Notes under the pieces: generated by a model
What the model was told of the DNA's origin: nothing
The model's input: the letters and a program-made list of their open reading frames with translations, nothing else
The model's database searches: none
Program-made: the position numbers and the translations under genes
DNA from: Chara braunii
Taxonomy: Eukaryota > Streptophyta > Charophyceae > Charales > Characeae
NCBI GenBank assembly: GCA_003427395.1
Contig: BFEA01000022.1
Location: 30,442 to 71,464 of the forward strand
DNA length: 41,023 bases
Direction of reading: 5' to 3'
Shown here: one piece after another, positions 10,592 through 21,119 of the stretch
Layout of the letters: every line of letters begins with the position of its first letter
Position numbering within the stretch: the stretch's first letter is position 1

Positions 10592-11611
10592 AACCCAAAA
10601 GCGAGCAACCAATAGGAGTAGCGTCTGATCCTACTGAGTTGAAGGGTTTAGAGCAAGATAAAGGTAAAGTGGCGACAACCCCCTTCTACCCGTTTGACTC
10701 TAAAGGGAGAGGATGGTTCTTTTTCCGCCCGTCGTCCAGACCACCCTGCCACAGTACTTTATTCCGGCTCACTGGACGATTCCCTTGACGAGCTCAACAA
10801 TGAACTGGTAGCATTACGGAGCTCGGGGGCGAAGAAAGCAAAGACTAGGGGTGAGTTGATGATCACAGATATTGAGATTGCGCACACACAAGGAGGTGCC
10901 TTGCTAGATCCGGGATCGGCGCAGTCTTATATCTCAGAGAAGGCAATTCGTAAGTTGTATCTGGGAACGAAGGTAAAAGATTTACCTAGACCTATTATGT
11001 CTATAGTGGCTGACAAGAGTTCGATCACTGTCTCTCAATACGTTGATCGTGTCTCTCAATACGTTTATCGTGTTAAGTGTTATTTCAAGACCAAGGTAGG
11101 TAAGAAGATTCTACACGAGATATCCTTCCTAATAGAAAAAAAACTACCCTTTGATATGATTCTAGGAATGGATTGGCATGAGGAAGCCGACCCAAAGGTA
11201 AGTTTCAAGGATAAAATTGTCAAACTCAAGGACGAGAAGTCTGAATCGTGTGTCATAAAGTTATATCATAGGCCTGACTCTGACTCTACTCTATCTTTCT
11301 GTTGTATAAGTTATCAAACTTTCCACTCGATGGTAGTAAAGAAGAAGTTGGATCAGGAGGTGTTGATGGTACTTGTCAAGCGAGAAGGTGAGTGTTTCCG
11401 CTGTACGAGTTGTCCAACTTTCCACTCGATGGTAGTAAAGAACAAGTTGGATCAGGAGGTGATGATGGTACTTGTCAAGCGAGTAGGTGAGTGTTCCTCA
11501 TCCTATCCACCTTCTATTGAAAGACTTCTCGACGAGTATAAGGGCTTGCACATTGAGCTGACGGGAATTACTGAGCGTGCTATTAAGCACACAATCGAGA
11601 TCATTCCCTGA
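10592..11611 (+). pseudogene. TE-A retropepsin-like protease and linker, degenerate
   Basis: The frame after gag shifts at about 10580 and again near 10700. The open part (10694-11611, 305 codons) holds LLDPGSAQSYIS, where the aspartic-protease triad normally reads DSG or DTG and here reads DPG. The second conserved block, MILGMDWHEE, follows about 80 residues later. A 99-bp in-frame tandem duplication (offset 11319 to 11418) doubles the segment TFHSMVVK...LDQEVMMVLVKR ahead of the reverse transcriptase. The frame ends at TGA 11609-11611 at the point where the RT reading continues. Confidence 0.78.
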
Positions 11612-12960
11612 AGCAAGATTCCCAAGGGTCCCATCTACCGAATGTCTTCCACGAAACTTGAGGAACTTTGAAATCAGTTGCAGAAACTTACTGACAAGGG
11701 ATGGGTTCGCCCTAGCTCATCTCCTTACGGTGCACCTGCCTTATTTATACCCAAAAAAGAAGGTGAACTTCGTCTATGTATAGATTATCGTGGGCTGAAT
11801 TTCGTTATCGTCAAAGTAGTACACAAATAAAAATAGGTATTATAGTTTGATTATCCCTAGATTGATGAAACCAACTAATTGATTGAAGATTGTTTATGTG
11901 GAACCTCTTTCGTGAATTGACGATCTATTGGATCAGTTGCAGGGGTGTCGATACTTTAGCAAGATTGATATCAAGTCAGGGTACCACCAGATCGAGGTGG
12001 CTCCTTAGGATCGACATAAGACGACATTCCGAACCAGGTATGGTTACTACGAGTTCGTGGTTATGCCATTCGGTTTGACCAATGCACCTGTGACCTTCCA
12101 AAGGTCCATGAACGAGTTGTTTCGACAATGGCTCGATCAATTCGTAGTAGTCTATCTTGATGATATTGTAGTGTACAATAAGACACTGGAAGACCACGAG
12201 AAACATTTTCGAATGGTATTTGCAAAAGTTGCGCGAGGGCAACTTCAAACTGAATCCGAAGAAGTCTGAGTTCGCTAAGCCTGAAGTTTTGTACTTAGGG
12301 TGTATAAGGCCTGAAAAAAAAAAGATTACAGCAATCAGAGATTGGCCACGACCTAAGACTAAAATTGAACTGAGATCTTTCCTAGGACTTGCTAACTACT
12401 AAAAGGAGTTCGTCAGAAACTTCTCTTTGATAGTTGCTCCTATGAGAAGATTACTGAAAAGGAAAAGCCTTGGTTGTGGGACAAAGATTGTGAGTCTGCG
12501 ATTCAGAAAACTAAAGCATGTTCTGACTCACTACCTTGTCGTAAAGATTGTGGACCCTTCGTTTCCTTTCATTGTCACGACTGACGCAAGTCGGTATGGG
12601 ATTGGGGTTGTGCTACAGCAGAACGATAGTAAAGGATATAAACCTATTGAGTTTCTGTCCAGAAGACTTTTGTTAGAGAAAGTGGCCAACTCCACCTATG
12701 AAAGAGAACTGTATGCCTTAGTTGTTGCACTAAATATTTGGAAACGCTACTTGTTAGGGAGCCATTTCACGGTTTATTCTGATCACTCTACATTGAACTA
12801 GATCAAGACTTAGCCTAAGCTCTCCGACAAGCTGGTAAGGTGGTCCACATTCCTTGGTACATTTGACTTTGAGGTGAAAACCATCAAAGGTAAGTCTAAC
12901 GTGGTTGCGGATGTTGTATCTAGACACACAAATTTCTTTGGAACTATTGTCTCTTATCTC
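11612..12960 (+). pseudogene. TE-A reverse transcriptase and RNase H, degenerate
   Basis: The RT fingers ([16 protein letters not shown], then [11 protein letters not shown]) are readable at 11700-11800. About 70 bp of unrelated sequence interrupt the gene near 11830-11890. The palm follows with [26 protein letters not shown] and the catalytic YLDD at 12153-12164, which is intact. RNase H appears at 12560-12800 with TTDASRYG, YERELYAL and VYSDHS, so three acidic catalytic residues are visible. Stops replace conserved residues throughout, including TGA for Arg before the palm (a CGA-to-TGA change), TAG in VAP*DRHK and TAA in GLANY*KEF. The copy is dead but its domain order is complete. Confidence 0.88.
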
Positions 12961-12994
12961 GATATTTGACCCGAAATTGTTTTTTGAATATTGA

Positions 12995-14400
12995 ATGATT
13001 GATGGCTTACTCTTCTTGTTAGATAAAACCGAAGAACGATTGTGTGTTTCTCACTTAGAACCAATTAAGAGTTTAATTGTTGGGGAATGTCATGATGTTG
13101 AAGGTCACTTTGGTTTTAAGAAAACGTATGCCAAGGTGCGTGAACGTTTTGAATGGAAAGGAATGAAGGAAGATGTACTAACATATGCGCGAACTTGTCT
13201 TGTCTGACAGAGGAACAAGCCCTCACATGAGAATCTGATGGGACTATTGAGACCGCTGTCAATTCTAAGTGAGTTAGGTGAGTCCATCTCAATTGACTTC
13301 ATGAGTGTAAGTAAGAGTCGAAATGACAACAGTCAGGTAATGGTCATTGTCGATAGATTCTGCAATTATGCTATGTTCATTCCTTTGCCTACTAAAGCTA
13401 GAACCGAAGTCGTCATTCAAAAGTTTCAAGTGCGATGGGTCTCTGAGTATGGATTTCCCAAAGCCATTGTATCAGATAAAGATGTTCGGTTCACCAGTTT
13501 ACAATGGCAAAAGTTGATGGAAGTCTATGGAACCAGGTTGACCATGTCGTCAGGAAGACATCTTGAAACGAATGGGCCAAACTGAATAAATGAATCGTCT
13601 GTGCCAACAACTTTTGCGAATGTATGTCCGACTTGATTAAATCGATTGGGATGAGAACTTACCTAAAATTGTTAGTGCTTATAATAACAGTATCTATACT
13701 GTTACAAGTAGAACGCCTAATGCACTACATAAAGGATGGACGCTTAGGCGTCCCATCGATGCATTGATAAGGGACCAGTTTCAGAGGCTACCCCCAGGTA
13801 CGCGTGAATTCGCAGTGCTGTATGAAGAGGACATTAAGAAGGTGAAGGAAAACATACAGAAAGCCCAATTGCAAATAATTGAACAAGCGAACAAACGTCG
13901 TTGTCCTTAACAATTTCAAGAAGGGGATTTTGTCTGGGTCAAGTCTAAAGAGTTTTCCTTAGAAGAAAATGTGTCTCAGAAACTGCTACCTGCCTATTAC
14001 GGACCCTGGGAAGTTCTCAAAGTGATTGGAGGAAAAGATGGAGCTTCCTATCGTATAGATGTACCTCCACATCTAAGGACATACCCTGTCTTTCATGCAT
14101 CTAAACTGCTACCCTACATAGAAAGTGATGACTTTTCAAATAGACCATCTTCATTTCCACCGTCTATGAACAAAGGTTATGAAGTTGAAAGGATATTGGA
14201 ACATGGGTATTTCTCTACAGGTAGCAGAGGACGACATCGGAAGCAGTACAAGGTGAATTTTAAGTCTCAACCTCCATCTGAAGTGAGATGGTTTAGTAGG
14301 AAAGAACTCCTACCTACTGCTCTTGACATTGTTGCTGCTTATGAACGTGGGTCAAATGAAGATCAATGTATTTTTGCGATGGAACTGGAAAACTGGGCCG
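12995..14400 (+). pseudogene. TE-A integrase with C-terminal chromodomain, degenerate
   Basis: The zinc-binding HHCC domain runs 13070-13215 (ECHDVEGHFGFKKTYAKV to ARTCLV*Q); the last Cys is now TGA. The core has its first Asp in SIDFMSV and its second in VSDKDVRF. The sequence around the catalytic Glu is frameshifted: GQTE is still encoded at about 13570 but in the next frame. The C-terminal open frame (13971 onward) gives the gypsy block LPAYYGPWEVLKVIG and VFHASKLLPY. A chromodomain follows (VERILEHGYFSTG, KQYKVNF, VRWFSRKEL) and runs into the 3' LTR. Chromodomains direct integration toward particular chromatin in this clade. Confidence 0.87.
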
Positions 14401-15004
14401 ACAGGAATGTAATAACCCATGTAGTAAGCCTCGCTGAAACTGAGACCCAGGCCGAACAGGGGGAAAAAGACTCAGGGTCTGGACGAGGAACAATTCACAA
14501 AGTCAATTGTCGAAAATTCCAACACTCAAAAGTCCAAAGGCACCTAGCCCAGGCCTCATGTCAAGCACACACACTTGTTTGTATGCAGGTACCCAAACAA
14601 CATCAGGTCCAAGGGAGAAGTCTGCATCTGTATAATCCGGGCCCTCAGTTGTTATTCAATCTAGACGACTGTGGGAAAAGTACCCGAGGACAGACAACCT
14701 CGTCATCTATTACTTAAGGCTGATCTGGAGTAAGTCAAGCATCCAGTCTTGCTATGTTGCTCTGACGCTGGTTCGACTTTGACACAACACTGGCTTCATG
14801 TCGGCTGTGCACAAGCGTTGCGAGCGACGACACGAGGTGGAGGCAGCATGCTGCCGCTTCTTCAGTGTGCCTGACCATCAGCAATGCATTATACGCCTTT
14901 GGTCTATATGGCATGCTGATGTGGCGCTGCCTCTGGTATACGTGGCGTTGCCTTTGGTCTACGTGGCATGCTGATGTGGCGCTGCCTTTGGTATACGTGG
15001 CGTT

Positions 15005-15107
15005 TGTGGTGGATAAATCCACTAGGGCTATGCGGCAACCGGTGTTCAGCTACAGGTAAAAACCAGATATATGTAACCACGAGATGTAAGCAACTTAGGT
15101 TGCAACA
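15005..15107. mobile_element. 103-bp TG...CA insertion in the LTR, type unknown
   Basis: The block starts TGTGGTGGATAAATCCACTA and ends GGTTGCAACA. It contains a perfect 14-bp palindrome (GTGGATAAATCCAC). It interrupts a repeat unit that is continuous in the 5' LTR. TG...CA ends and small size suit a solo LTR of a tiny retroelement (TRIM type), but the flanks (GCGTT, CTTTT) are not an obvious target duplication. The class is therefore a guess. Confidence 0.45.
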
Positions 15108-15420
15108 CTTTTGTCTATGTGGCTTGTTGATGTGGCGTTGCCTTTGGTATATGTGGCGCTGCCTCTAATCTACATGGCATGTTGATGTGGCGCTGCCTCT
15201 GATATACGTGGCGCTGCTACTAGTCTTCATTGATGATGTGGTGATTGCCACCTGTCTCGATAGTTGACGTGGCATTGTCCACGGTGTCTACATGAGGTGA
15301 CTGGTTGCAAGGAAGGAGTAAGATCGGGATCTCTGGTTGAAGAAGAACGGGTACTCACCTGCAACGTCTTCATGGTCTTCATCAGATTGAGTGCCACGTG
15401 GCACTTCCGTGTGTGATAAG

Positions 15421-15796
15421 GAATATACCTACGTAGCACCATGTTCGCGTTCGGAGGCGAACGCGAACAAGCGCCCAAAACCCTTCGAACGCGAACATAA
15501 AAAAAACTACAAAAAGAAAAAGAAAAACGAAGATCTTAGAAAAATCTGAAAAAAATCTATGTTATGTAAAATAACAATACAAGCAACTTTTGCCTTGGAG
15601 TCATGTTCAAATTCGTAACCAATCATGAGTTAAAAATCAAAAACCGAAAAACAATTTATTTTTTTTTATTTTTTTTTTACGAAAAAAAATTATGTTCGCC
15701 CGAACATGTTCGCGAGCTGTTCGCGCGAACACGCGAACACGTTCCCGCGAACATGAAGGGGCGCGAACACGTTCGCCATGCTACGCTGGAATATAC
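15421..15796. mobile_element. hAT-like non-autonomous element (360 bp) with 8-bp target duplication
   Basis: GAATATAC is present at 15421-15428 and again at 15789-15796. The 5' LTR has a single GAATGTAC at this place, giving the empty site. The insert ends CTACGTAGCA on the left. The reverse complement of its right end is CAGCGTAGCA, matching 8 of 10. An 8-bp duplication with short CA-type inverted ends fits the hAT superfamily. Both termini are crowded with TTCGCG/CGCGAAC motifs and the centre is A/T-rich. There is no coding capacity, so it would need transposase from elsewhere. The preceding G is shared on both sides, so a 9-bp duplication (Mutator-like) is the alternative. Confidence 0.72.
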
Positions 15797-16030
15797 TTAT
15801 TATCATTACTGATGTGGAGAGGGAAGAAGCCCGAAGAAGGAGAGGGTTTAGAAGGGATAACTGTGTGAATTTTCATCTTCTCCCTTGTCTGTTCCCCCTC
15901 CACTCTCTTCTATTGATGATACTGAGATACTATTTGTGATATTTCTTCATGAGTTGGAGGCTTTGCTGTAGGTACTGATTCTATAGGTATTTGACGACTT
16001 CTGAGTATCTGTCAGACTGGGTTCATTACA

Positions 16031-16830
16031 TACATGAAATTGCAACTTTATCGTGGCCTCTGATGTGGCGAAGCATGCCCGACATCCTGCCACACTATAC
16101 ATATGATGTTCCAGCAGTGTTGTTTGGTGCCCAATATCATGAGAACAGGGTTTCATCTTGCAGTGAGGGGAGAAATAATTCACGTAGGGGATTTCAGGGG
16201 CCCCTAGCTGCTCAGACGAGTGAAAGTGGCTATGGCAGGCATGGAATGAAGTCTTAGAAATAACATTTAGGATGAACTTGAAAGGATTCATGCTGCAGAC
16301 ACGCAGACCCGGTCTTGGGGTCCCGACAAGTCGCACGTCCCAGGGCCGTCCGGTAAGGTAGGCCGTAGGGGCTAGAGGCCAAAGTGTCGTAGGTCGGTAG
16401 GTGTCGGTACCGAAACATCGTAGGTTGGTAGGAGTCTTGAATCGTCCAGTCCACTCCGATAGTCCCAAGTCCAATTTTGCAGCATGTCCCAGGAAAGTCC
16501 GGAAGCTACCGGACCGACAAAGTGTTTGTAGTAGACAGGCCGCAACCGACTGGAACCGGTCTGAAGCAGGTCAAGCCAAGATAAGCCCAGTGAAGCCAAA
16601 TCCTATATTTAGCTGCTACAGTGCAGCGGCTCATCACTTGTTCAGTTGTGAGATGCGGAACCGCTGCTGCTGCTTGTGTGTTAGGGCAGCTTGGGCACAA
16701 TGCACCTGAAGAAGAAGAGGGCGCTTGAGGGATACTCCATAGCTAGGCTAGATGTAGAGCAGGAGGACGGCGGCCATAGCCGCCGAGGTGTAAGCAACCG
16801 AAGTGGGTGTATGAAGGGTAACGATCCAGG

Positions 16831-16902
<72 letters not shown>

Positions 16903-18180
16903 GAGCGAGAGTGCGGTAGAGCGAGTCAAGTCAGACAGAGAGAGAAGAGGGGAGAAGCCATAGCCGCTATCGGTTGAGACCCGTTGTGTGTGTCTGTGGC
17001 TGAGCCGCTGGAAACAAAAATTCTTGTATATTGATAATAATGTGGGAAACAACATCTTCAAGTGTTGATTGCATCTCGATTTGGCTTCTCACGAGTGAAC
17101 TCTCAGGTGAATGCTCATTGATGTATGCAAAGTTGAACTTGTACTTGGCGCTGCATCCGCTCGGAGTTGAGACGGTGGCAAGGCCGGTGGGCAAGGAAAA
17201 AAATAAAAAAGAAATTAGGGTTGACTGCATGTTGAGGGCCGAAGGAGAAGGGGCATATCAAGAAGCAAGGGAAGCATCTACTTGCGATCGAGGAGCTTCA
17301 TCAAGGGAACCTTCAAGGAGTGAAGTGCTTCTTTGTCCTGACCCTGTCGTTTATGCAATTTGAATTTTGCTGCAAATTGATATCTGTTGATGTCATCTTG
17401 TCATTTGAGTCAGTAGTCGCACTTAGTCTGCTTGTTGCTTGGTGAGTCAGAGACCGATCTCTCCTGGAGGAAAGGCTCATCGCCCTTGTGGGGGAAGTGG
17501 TTAGGGTTGCCGGCCTACCTTGGGGCATAGGTACCCAGTGGGACCCTAATCCCGTGAGAGTGAAAGTTTTGTGTGTGATGCAGGTCGGTCTAGGATAGCA
17601 ACTCGGCAGTTGGATGTATCCTGGGACCTAGTAGGGAGCATGGGCAATGAGAGGCGGGCGCTCGTAAAACAAGCGAGCTATGCCCAATGACCGGTATTGA
17701 CCGGCGTGTGGTCGAAGACTCTATGGGACACAGTGAGGAGTTATAGAGGGCAGTAGGGTTCACCAGTTGTATAATGCATATGCAAAGTAGGGGTGAGATG
17801 TAAGGTCCACCAGCCGAGGACGCCAAGGAGATCCCCCAAGGACCGGAATCGACCGATTGGTTAGTCGTTGGTGGTAGTTATACCCAAAACCGCTGCAATC
17901 AGTGAGCAATCAATCTCAGTCTTGAGAGTGATCCTTCATTTCGGTGGGCACGACGTCCAATTTGCGTCGTATGTCTGTGTTGGCTGACCTTAAACTGTTG
18001 GTTGTCCACTTGATGTTAGGGGAACTGTAGTGACAGAAGTGGGAAGGGAAGTAGTTTGTCAAACCCCGATTTAGGTTAAGTGTTGATGACAATTAAATGT
18101 TGAGGAGTAGGTCTAAGTGGTGAGGAGGCAGAGTCAACTTACCTGTGCTGACCCTTGCCATGGATGACTACCCGATGTTT
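16031..18180. other. Non-coding stretch without a recognised gene
   Basis: I see no supported reading frame. Contents include a doublet of CGTAGGTYGGTAGG (about 16388 and 16418), a TATA-like CCTATATTTAG at about 16600 and the (AG)n tract described separately. The combination of TATA box, GA tract and TTCTTGTATATTGATAATAATG near 17020 resembles a retroelement promoter/leader, but no partner LTR was found. Confidence 0.5.
16833..16900. repeat. (AG)34 microsatellite
   Basis: Uninterrupted AG dinucleotides run about 68 bp and are followed by imperfect GA-rich sequence. GA tracts in transcribed leaders are common in plants; nothing here shows transcription. Confidence 0.95.
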
Positions 18181-18182
18181 GG

Positions 18183-18534
18183 CTTCTTGGCCCTGTCTTC
18201 TATATGAGGCCCCCTCCTCCGTTTCCTCTTTCCACTGGGATTCGCCTGGACCTTTGGCATGCATGTGGTGAGTCGGTCCGGAGCATCCACACAACCATAC
18301 TCCATTAAACAGCAGGTCGTGGCTTTTTGGCCCTGTCTACTATATGAGGCCCCTTCCTCCGTTTCCACTTNNNNNNNNNNNNNNNNNNNNNNNNNNNNNN
18401 NNNNNNNNNNNNNNNNNNNNNNNNNNNNNNNNNNNNNNNNTTTCCACTTTCCACAGGGATTCGCCCGGACCTTTGGCATGCATGTGGTGAGTCAGTCCGG
18501 AGCATCCACACAACCATACTCCATTAAACAGCAG
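18183..18534. repeat. Two-copy direct repeat (about 140 bp) spanning an assembly gap
   Basis: The module running from TTGGCCCTGTCT through ATATGAGGCCCC, GGCATGCATGTGGTGAGTC and CCATACTCCATTAAACAGCA occurs at 18183-18315 and again at 18322-18534. The second copy is split by the N run. The repeat precedes, and partly overlaps, the open frame leading into the TE-B gag coiled coil. Confidence 0.8.
18371..18440. other. Assembly gap (70 N)
   Basis: Seventy N bases lie inside the second copy of a direct repeat. The 9-mer TTTCCACTT ends the left flank and begins the right flank, so the true gap may be zero or negative in length. Confidence 0.98.
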
Positions 18535-18540
18535 GCCGAG

Positions 18541-19760
18541 ATAGATAGAAGGATGGTGGAGAAGGAGGAGGAGGAGGAGAAGAGGAAGAAGAAAAAGCAA
18601 GAATAAAAGAGATTGGAAAAGGAAAGAAGGGAATTGGAGGAGAAGCTCAAAACATCGGAGAAACAGAAACAGCAGGTTAAGGTAGTCATAGTAGTAGTAG
18701 TAGTAAAAGAAGAAGAAGAAGACGAACAAGAGGAGGAGAGATTGGAAGACCACAAGCATAGGGTTGAAGGGGGTATGTGATTTGAACGGGGAGATTCCAG
18801 TCAGTTGCATTTCTACTAAGTTGACAACCACAAAGATGGATGGAGAAGTTTGGGTTCAGGAAGGATGAGTGGGCAAAAGAGTCAGAGGTCGAGAGGGCTG
18901 AACTCAGAACGAAATTGCAAGCTGCAAAGGACGACTATGAGGCCGAGAGGGCTGAACTCACAACAAAATTGGAGGCGGCAAAGGACGACTCTGAGAGAGA
19001 ACTGTGGATGCAGGAAAAGGAACATGAATTGCATCAACTGTGGATGCAGGAAAAGGAACATGAATTGCATCAGTGACTCCTAATAAAGAAACGGGTGGAG
19101 GTGGATGAGAAGAGGAGATTGAAAGCTGAGGCGGTGAGAGTGAGTGTAAAGACCATACCCTCATGATTAACGCCCTGCTACATACTAACCCGAAACTCGC
19201 CGCCATAAACAAGTCTGTCGGCGGCTCGAACAACACAATCACGAGTTCAAAGGCACTTGTGCTGCTGCCCGCCGAATAAATGAGCGTGTTGGGGGTTATG
19301 CACAACAATTGGAAGGCATCTTCACCTCAAAGTTAGTGGATACCGTCGCTGCAGTTAAGAAGGGTGGTAGTGGTGGAGGTGGAGATGATAATGGCGATGA
19401 TGGGAAGGGAGGCAAAGGCCCTAAAAAGGAAGGAGATCCAAAAGGGGAAGAAAGACCATTCGAAGGGGGAGAGAGGAGAGAAAAGATGAAGGTAAAGATC
19501 CCCTAGACCTATAACAAAAAACGGAAGAAATTTTATATCTGTGGGAGGAGTACATGGGTATCTACCTGTATAGACAATTGATACCTTACTAGGACCGCGT
19601 CTTGACGGCAAGTTCGTGCCTCGTGGGAGATGCTGTGAATTTTGCTCTCCCTAATGAAAGAGGCAAGGTGCACATCGATGGTAGAATACTCCCAACGGAC
19701 CCACATTGAAGATTTCTTCCTGGCCTTAAAGAATCGGTTTTAGGACAAAAACCTGGTCCG
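18541..19760 (+). pseudogene. gag: TE-B: gag remnant of a TE-A-related gypsy element
   Basis: The sequence encodes a run of Lys/Glu-rich coiled coil (18541-18780). A 78-codon frame at 18840-19076 carries two tandem repeats: ERAELxTKLxAAKDD twice and LWMQEKEHELHQ twice. A Gly/Asp/Lys-rich hinge follows at 19309-19506. The end of that hinge, MKVKIP*TYNKKR, aligns with KVKMKLPFTYNNKK in TE-A gag. Farther on, HIEDFFLALKNRF aligns with the TE-A capsid block ending KIKERFLDK. The frame has stops and shifts, and homology ends abruptly near 19760, so this is a truncated fragment. No protease or RT follows. Confidence 0.65.
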
Positions 19761-20838
19761 GCGTACCGAGCGTCCGATCCTCAACGTAGCCGATCGAAAA
19801 TGGAAGCGCGTTGTCGAGCGTATCGGTCCGGCAGCGCATAAGCGGGGCGGGACCCTCCTGTTCGCGTCACGCACGAGTTGGTTTGATCCTCGTCGCGAAT
19901 ACATATGGAGCTTCCGCAAGCCACTCCGGCCGAGTGCGCCAGCCATACCTCTCGTGAGCCCCTACGACAGGATAGAGCCTACGTGAGGCACGACTTACCT
20001 CCACCTTACGGGAGTTGTCATCTCCCTTCGGTGGGCGTATCCCTGCCGAGCTACCAGTCGACAGTACGAAAGCTAACCAGTTGCAATCGCAGAGGTGGAC
20101 CAGCCGAGGGCGTTTCTCGTTCGCTGTAGCATAGGGGGTACTCACGGTTTTACGCCTCTATCGGACCCGCACGCGAACCGACGCCTTGGGGGGCTGAGGT
20201 CCCAAGCGCGACTCGTCGTCAGTCGACTAGGACGCATCCCACATACCACCCGTACACCACTCTAAAGAACATAAAATAAAAACACACGCATACACATACA
20301 TATACAGAACGACACAGAACAAACAACGCGACAACACTCTGAGTCCCTTAGTAGCCATCCCATAACTCTCCGATGTGGAAATCGGATAGGCGTCGCGCGT
20401 GAGACTTAGTATAAAACCGCGCGGACGCAGGGCTAATCTCATATCGACTCGCAATGCAAACATACGCAAGCAGTCGCAATGATTGCGTACTATGTAGTAC
20501 CCATACTCATGCGGTCCTCGTTAATCTCGAGGGTCGCATTCGACACTCAAGTGTCGGCTGACACGCGCCTTGCGCGATTGATCTCTCGACGCCGGACAAC
20601 CGCCAAGTGCGGTTGAGAACCACACCCTCTTTTGCACCCTGCAGAGAGTGGGTGGTACACAGGTTCATACTTGTGGAGGCAATCGTCTCTTATCGCCCTG
20701 GAGACCAGCTCCATTATCTAGGGTCTGGAAAAAAATCAACGGGTTTGACCTTGACGGCTGCCATAGACTAAAACCTTTAGGTTGAGTGACAAGAGTGAAT
20801 TTTGAGTTGAGTCGTAAACCGACGAATCGACAACCGAC
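19761..20838. other. GC-rich stretch without a recognised gene
   Basis: Base composition changes sharply at about 19760, at the end of the gag homology. Short frames on both strands match no family known to me. Small hairpins are present, for example CCGAT/ATCGG near 20370 and CGACAC/GTGTCG near 20538. Confidence 0.5.
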
Positions 20839-20878
20839 CTGTTATCATTGATAACAGAAGGTGATCCTTGTAGGATCA
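20838..20878. other. Two adjacent short hairpins
   Basis: CTGTTATC-ATT-GATAACAG is followed at once by TGATCCT-TGT-AGGATCA. Both have 7-8-bp perfect arms and 3-nt loops. They mark the start of the hairpin-rich part of the window. Confidence 0.7.
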
Positions 20879-21119
20879 AGCTGAATCTAGTCCAAATGTT
20901 GAATCAAACGATCAGGAGGACCTGTAACACGAGACAAACCAATCCCGAAGTTACATTCATAAGTGTATGGAGAATACAGCTCCATGACACATTCTCACAA
21001 AAAACCCTTCTACAAGCTAATCCTAGGCTTGCCTCTAAGCAAGTACCCAACGCAAGGCAGACCTATGGCACCATCTTCTATTCAGGGTGGATTGCCAGAG
21101 TTGTCACCTGTCAAAATAT

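Larger units (their letters stand above)
6785..16030 (+). mobile_element. TE-A: degenerate Ty3/gypsy chromovirus with both LTRs
   Basis: The order is 5' LTR, Met-type primer-binding site, long leader, gag, protease, reverse transcriptase, RNase H, integrase, chromodomain, 3' LTR, which is diagnostic of Ty3/gypsy chromoviruses. LTRs begin TGTAAT and end ATTACA. The 3' LTR is 1623 bp against 1153 bp for the 5' LTR. Removing the 360-bp and about 103-bp insertions and one 8-bp target duplication brings it to about 1152, so the pair matches. By eye the first 340 bp of the LTRs differ at roughly 8 percent of sites, indicating an old insertion. All reading frames are broken by stops and frameshifts. 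No 5-bp target duplication is visible (ATACC before, TACAT after), so the copy may be recombinant or its flanks have mutated. Confidence 0.92.
14408..16030 (+). repeat. 3' LTR of TE-A, with two insertions
   Basis: It starts TGTAATAACCC and ends GGGTTCATTACA like the 5' LTR. Alignment by eye shows two extra blocks absent from the 5' copy: 15005-15107, and 15429-15788 with its flanking repeat. The GTGGCG minisatellite is present on both sides of the first block. Confidence 0.9.

Noticed and set aside
12000-12420. Alternative genetic code with TAA/TAG as Gln
   Set aside because: Stops in the retroelements replace Glu, Tyr, Gln, Arg and Cys alike, and the 1086-codon mannosidase has no in-frame TAA or TAG.
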